DNA from: Pararge aegeria
Taxonomy: Eukaryota; Arthropoda; Insecta; Lepidoptera; Nymphalidae
Direction: 5' to 3'
Length of the DNA stretch: 64,000 bases
NCBI RefSeq assembly: GCF_905163445.1
Contig: NC_053182.1
Span: 18,869,501 to 18,933,500, forward strand
Part shown: piece by piece, positions 59,691 through 64,000 of the stretch
How positions within the stretch are numbered: the first letter of the stretch is position 1
Layout of the letters: each line of letters begins with the position of its first letter
Position numbers and translations under genes: made by a program
Notes under the pieces: generated by a model
Databases searched by the model: none
What the model was told of the DNA's origin: nothing
Seen by the model: only the letters and a program-made list of their open reading frames with translations

Positions 59691-60481
59691 TATGTGTTAG
59701 TGCAATTGTCTTAGGTATCCTTTGAAAGTAATGATCGGAAGTTTAAAGGAAAAAGATGGCGCTACCGAAAATAGATTCAAATTTCTTATTCGATACTCCT
59801 TATGAGGAAGTATTCAATTTTAATTTCTAATAAGATACTCCTTTGTAATGAGGATAACGAGTCCTTATTCACGTAGGCCTAGTATGAATATCTGTAGTTA
59901 AAAGGAAATTAGTAATCCCATGCGGTCAGTCGGGACTATTTAACTTATAATTTATATTTGTATACTTCAGCGATTAAGTGTCTACTGTCTATAATTATTA
60001 ATTCTAAACTTTATACAAAATATTATAGGTACTGCAAAACTAAGTAATTGCATTCTGACAAATCACAATTAGTAATTATTTTGGTAAATACGTTAATGTA
60101 TTTAATACAGAAAGGAGCAGTTCGATGTACTAATTAAGATTACGCGAATATATACTGGTACACAGTAGCTACATTATTAATAATAATATAATCTTTGTGA
60201 AACCAAACCATTGGTCTTAAAATAAAAGAAAGGGAAAACAAACAATCGACTTACTAGAAACGGACGTAAATTAGTAACATCAGCATATCGTCGGAAAAGT
60301 GCAGAAAACCTTTGTGGGGAGTATATGTTTTTATAACATGATACCGAAGGTTATATTAGATTTACCTGTATAAATTTTCCTGTAAATAATGTATCAAAAC
60401 ACATTTAATACATCGAGTTTACTATACTACTGACGAATTTCTTAAACACTCATCTCACACAAGATAGAACAATTATTGTTA
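59691..60481. other. Unassigned AT-rich sequence
   Basis: 59775-59860 has imperfect repeats of GATACTCCTT(A/T)TGA. No gene or family was recognised. Confidence 0.4.
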
Positions 60482-60635
60482 AATTTTAAAATGACGCTGG
60501 AAAAGAGCTACTGCTGAGTTCATGTCGGCTTCTTCTCGGTAGAATGTGCCTTTCGGACCGGTGGTAGAGTACTTGATGTTTCGATAGGGCTTAATTTAGG
60601 CCGACTAGAAATAAACGAATTTTGAATTTTGTAGG
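60482..60635 (+). mobile_element. LINE-B 3' end
   Basis: GACGCTGGAAAAGAGCTACT, GCTTCTTCTCGGTAGAATG, GACCGGTGGTAGAG and AAATAAACGAATTTTGAATT. Confidence 0.82.
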
Positions 60636-60824
60636 TCTCGTCTTCTTCAAATGCTTCTCCATTCAGAAGGCAGTTAGTTTGTTAAACTTTTCTACCAGTA
60701 GAGTCTAAATTATAGAGTTTTATGTTCATATCGAATTAGTAGTAAACAATATTTTTAAACAACACAACCATGAAAACAAAGCTACTTCCTCACCTGCAGT
60801 TACTTCTCCTCTTTTTTTCCTAAT

Positions 60825-60960
60825 TCTAAGGTTACCTGGCAGAGATTGCTACGGCGATAAGGCCGCCTTTTGTATTCTACTTCTATTTTTATGTTTCTTT
60901 TTTTCTTGTATAATTCTTAATGTGGTGTACAAATAAAGAGTTATAATAATAATAACAATG
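60825..60960 (+). mobile_element. LINE-F 3' end
   Basis: AAGGTTACCTGGCAGAGATT, GGCGATAAGGCCGCC, GGTGTACAAATAAAGAG and an AATAATAATAAC tail. Confidence 0.75.
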
Positions 60961-61550
60961 CGTAATAGACATAAATACATGAAAAAAAAATAGATCCCAG
61001 CAATGTTTATCACGCCATACGTTGATGGAATGGGCTGCATTATTCTGGCGTTTTGTCCTAATTGCGAGTTTCGGAAGCGGCCAATTAGGCGGACGCCTGT
61101 CAAAAAACCAATATGTCGGCTACTCCGCTTCGACCGATCTTATATCTAAACTTGAACAGTAGTAAATTGGCTTCCAAACGTCTCTTACTAGATAAGTATA
61201 TCAATATTATAAAAACTATGAATAGATAACATTACCACATAAGGGTATTGATAAAAGGGGACTAAAAAGAAAGCCATGCGATAAAAAGCGTACAGAAATA
61301 TCGAAACGATGACATTACGATAGGTCCGCCGCCAGAGTCACCCCGTATCGCTAATTAGCGTGAGGGTATTTACAAATAACTGATAGCGACTTTCTCTTTA
61401 TCGGCAAATAACAAGTTTATCAGGACAATGCACTATCGGGTGTAACTTGTATCGTCTTGCGCTTAGGGCTGAACTAAGGGGAAATTTTGCTGAAGGTGCA
61501 TTTTATTTACATGTAAATGAACAAATTAATGAAAGAATTAATGACTGGGT
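60961..61550. other. Unassigned sequence with a motif-rich unique island
   Basis: 61325-61470 (GTCCGCCGCCAGAGTCACCC, TATCGCTAATTAGCGTGAGG, CTTTATCGGCAAATAAC) is unique and mixes homeodomain-like TAATTA and GATA-like cores. Function unknown. Confidence 0.3.
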
Positions 61551-61879
61551 GTAATTAAAGTTAAAATTAAAAATTTGAAAATTGTAATGTCAATTAATAA
61601 TTAAGTTGATATAAGATTCATACGCCGAATCTTATAATATACTAGGCTATAAAAAATAAACAAATAAATATACTACGACAATGCACACATCGCCATCTAG
61701 CCCCAAAGTAAGCGTAGCTTGTGTTATGGGTGTTTTTAATGTAACTAAATTTGTATCTACCTACATTCTTGTAAACATATTTAATATTTTAATAAATAAT
61801 TAACGATTCGGCGTATGAATTTTATCTAAACTTAATTTTTAAATGACATAACAATTATGAAATTTTTAACTTTAATTAC
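61551..61879. mobile_element. Foldback element with ~75-80 bp inverted arms and a SINE-1 fragment inside
   Basis: The left arm 61551-61631 (GTAATTAAAGTTAAAATTAA ... CATACGCCGAATC) and right arm 61805-61879 (GATTCGGCGTATGAATTTTA ... CTTTAATTAC) are imperfect reverse complements. The inner 30 bp differ at about four positions. The centre contains the SINE-1 piece 61655-61730. Probably a long-TIR MITE. Confidence 0.78.
61655..61730 (-). mobile_element. SINE-1 3' fragment inside the foldback element
   Basis: AATAAACAAATAAATATACT, CACATCGCCATCTAGCCCC and GCGTAGCTTGTGTTATGGG are intact. It then ends sharply at TGTTTTTAATG. Confidence 0.85.
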
Positions 61880-62568
61880 AGAGATAGAACAAGTCAATTT
61901 ATTAATTAAAGTATATGAAATTTTTTTTTTCAATTCAACATAGGTTAAATTCAGTTATTAAATATCAATAATGAATTGAAACAACCCGGTAGGTAAACCC
62001 GCTACCAACTTAAAGTGCATTATCAGTACCAGCAGGTGAGATAGCTGTCAAGGGCTTACTTGAAGTTAAATAAAAAAATATTTAAAAAAAAGACTTAATG
62101 AATGAGACTGAATTATAATTTATTCCCATAAATGGTAAGATAGGATGGTACAGTTACCATTAAGACATATACGAATACTACATAATCGCTTTTATTACCC
62201 GACAAGAAAGTGAAAAATGAATTTAAATGTTCAATGTTCATAAAATAATTTTTATTGCTAAACCTCAAGGAGAGCTATGAAATAGACAGTATTTTAGTAA
62301 AGATTTATTTCCGTTTTTTTCTGTAATCAATTTACTTAATAAACTGATTATAATCTATAAATAAAATAAACAAAAGCTAGGCGCGAAGATCGGTATGAGG
62401 ATAGATGGATTCCTAAATCGATTTGACTAATAAAACCATGCGCATGAGCGATTTGATTCATGAGCAACTCATTGATAAGTTTATTGCACATTGCCTTTAA
62501 AATCAGCTTAGCTGTCAAACGAGTATCACTGGAAATATAAAGGTGTAAACAGGCTTTATACTTCATCA
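61880..62568. other. Mostly unassigned; short SINE-3 tail
   Basis: 61995-62085 (GTAGGTAAACCCGCTACCAAC, GGTGAGATAGCTGTCAAGGG) is a diverged SINE-3 3' end. The remainder was not recognised. Confidence 0.4.
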
Positions 62569-62885
62569 TCACATCGACCCATTACCGGTCCACTACGGAG
62601 CACAGGTCTTCTCCCACAACGAGGAGGGGTTAAGGCCGTATAGTCCACGCTGGCCACTTCGGATTGGTAGACTTCACACGCGATTGAGGACATTATGGAG
62701 AACTCTCAGGCATTCAGTTTTATTAACGTGGTAGATTCACTGCAAACAGACTGACTTGACGTTTCAAAAGTTCTCATAAACTAGGCCTACTTGTAATAAA
62801 TTAATTTTGAATTTTAATTTTTGATGTTTCCCTCCACCGTTTAAAGCAAGTGATATTTAAATTGCTAGGCTGCATGCTGCATCAT
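62569..62885 (-). mobile_element. SINE-2 split by LINE-B
   Basis: 62569-62718 (CATCACATCGACCCATTACC, GAGGGGTTAAGGCCGTA, GAGAACTCTCAGGCATTCAG) and 62825-62885 (GTTTCCCTCCACCGTTTAAA, GCAAGTGATATTTAAATTGC) are consecutive reversed SINE-2 parts. Confidence 0.78.
62722..62824 (+). mobile_element. LINE-B 3' end inserted in SINE-2
   Basis: GTGGTAGATTCACTGCAAAC, GACTTGACGTTTCAAAAG, CTAGGCCTACTTGTAATAAA and a TTTTGAATTTTAATTTTTG tail. Confidence 0.8.
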
Positions 62886-63282
62886 CATCTAGGTTCATTT
62901 AAGGACGCATGCCTGCAAGTGGGCTGGTGATGAGTTTATAAATGATGATGATGATGATATTGTCGAAAATGTTGATTGAGTGCGGGCAGCGACTCTTACT
63001 GCAATGTGTAAACAATGTTTGTGCTCAATGGCAGACTGTAGTAACAATGCCGCCATGTCTAATAGAGTTATGTCATAGTAGACATCGAAATCGTACAATT
63101 TATATGGGCCAGCAAGACAAAATCATTAGTCGATTTGACAAGTATGATAACGACATAATTAATCCATAATTCATTAACATTATAAACTAGCCGTAGATCG
63201 AATCTTCTTCCGTGTTTATTTTTCGTTCTTGAAATCCCGCAGGAACCCTTTATTTTATAAGGTATCCTATACCCATCTACAC

Positions 63283-63375
63283 GCACATAATTCGGAACAT
63301 ACAGAGCCGTCAGTCAGCCATTATCGCATGCAGTGCATTGTGTCCAAAAACCGTGAAAACGCCCCGCGCACGCCT
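63283..63375 (+). mobile_element. MITE-E fragment
   Basis: CGGAACATACAGAGCCGTCA, TCGCATGCAGTGCATTGTGT, CCAAAAACCGTGAAAACGCC. Only one end of the element is present. Confidence 0.65.
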
Positions 63376-64000
63376 CACTATCTTCGTGGAAATGAAAACG
63401 CTAGCGACACGGTAGCAGCCCTGCTTATCAAGCGAAAGTGCACGTCTCGATATCGAACAATGTGACACAGACGATAACGTGCCGTGATCGCCCCGCTATC
63501 GGCGCCGGGCACGATACGACGACGGGACGACACCACACCTAGCTCTGCAGCGACAATAGTTTCTTCTACTTTATTAAGAGCTAGGGATTTTCGTAGAGAC
63601 ATAACTCCTGGAAAGCACTACCGTAGTGCTTATTTCTTCCGCCAAGCAGCATAGTTCGTTCTGAAGGGGTAGTTGTCTGTGTAATTTTTTTATTTATACT
63701 CTTTATTTGAACACTATAAGTTAAAAAAAGAATACAGACAGAAGCAGTATACAAAAGGTGGATTTATCGCTTAGGATAAGGAAAATACGAGGATAACAGA
63801 CTGCCAGTTGTGTATAATTAAAAAAAAAACATACTAATACTTGAACTAAATAAATATATAATGAAAAAAATATTTAAAAAAAAAACTAATATATACTTTA
63901 AAATATCTTTAATACATAAATAACAGTAAATATTGTTACAAGTCGTCTTTATTGTAAACAATAGTGATTTTTAACAGCTTTTATATAGAACTAATTATAG
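63376..64000. other. Unassigned sequence
   Basis: 63400-63600 is a higher-GC unique stretch (GCCCCGCTATCGGCGCCGGG) with no identified gene. 63605-63660 (AGCACTACCGTAGTGCTTAT, CCGCCAAGCAGCATAG) is a repeat piece also seen at 11350-11385. AGCACTAC and GTAGTGCT form a short hairpin. The rest is AT-rich. Confidence 0.4.

Noticed and set aside
1..64000. CRISPR arrays, operons, Shine-Dalgarno sites, prophage
   Set aside because: The window is eukaryotic repeat-rich DNA; no regularly spaced repeats with unique spacers and no bacterial gene organisation are present.

Overview
The window reads as non-coding, repeat-saturated DNA from a lepidopteran genome, probably a nymphalid butterfly. It is AT-rich. 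It holds many copies of short tRNA-headed SINEs of the kind seen in butterflies, several families of 5'-truncated LINE 3' ends, Helitron-like elements ending in CTAG, and small palindromic MITEs. I recognise no host protein-coding gene and no functional tRNA or rRNA gene. Nearly all open frames of 60-130 codons are chance frames or pass through repeats. The taxon is inferred from repeat style only.

The one substantial coding object is a LINE-type (non-LTR) retrotransposon, here called LINE-A, at 38706-43076 (+). It is truncated inside ORF1 (coiled coil plus a degenerate SGNH-esterase-like domain). It has a complete ORF2 with an apurinic-type endonuclease, a reverse transcriptase with the FADD box, and a CR1/Jockey-like C-terminus. 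ORF1 ends with T TTA AAC TAG, a canonical -1 ribosomal frameshift heptamer directly before the stop. The -1 frame runs unbroken into ORF2, and ORF2 has no ATG ahead of its endonuclease. The element therefore probably makes an ORF1-ORF2 fusion by programmed -1 frameshifting, which is the most interesting observation here.

Layout. 1-336: 3' end of another LINE-A copy cut by the window edge. 337-14900: sparse SINE, MITE, Helitron and LINE fragments, including a double perfect fold-back at 11410-11500. 14893-22545: a cluster of RTE-like LINE-C 3' ends with SINE-1 copies. 23284-27705: a Helitron, a promoter-like CCAAT/E2F/CRE cluster, a LINE fragment with a perfect 20-bp fold-back, a GC-rich segment, a seven-unit minisatellite and a SINE split by LINE-B. 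28800-36400: mostly unique sequence with two tandem Helitrons and a possible first exon or promoter ending in a strong 5' splice site at 30352. 36405-38300: two elaborate nests and a Helitron. 38682-43310: SINE-1 split by LINE-A. 43700-52870: LINE-B, SINE-2, SINE-3 and LINE-D remnants, with triple nesting at 51640-52525. 52870-64000: mostly unique sequence with a ~130-bp tandem array at 56817-57143, a recursive-splice-like site at 55862, SINE-2 pairs and a foldback element around 61551-61879.

The elements interact mainly by nesting. At least ten insertions of one repeat inside another can be read directly, several with target-site duplications. SINE-3 is always the host and LINE-B always the guest, which gives a relative chronology. 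SINE-2 shares its terminal GGTTGATATGATGATGATG with LINE-C, suggesting that the RTE-like LINE mobilises it. The long gene-free stretch, a donor-like site and ratchet-like sites all on the + strand would fit a large intron of a + strand host gene, but that is inference.
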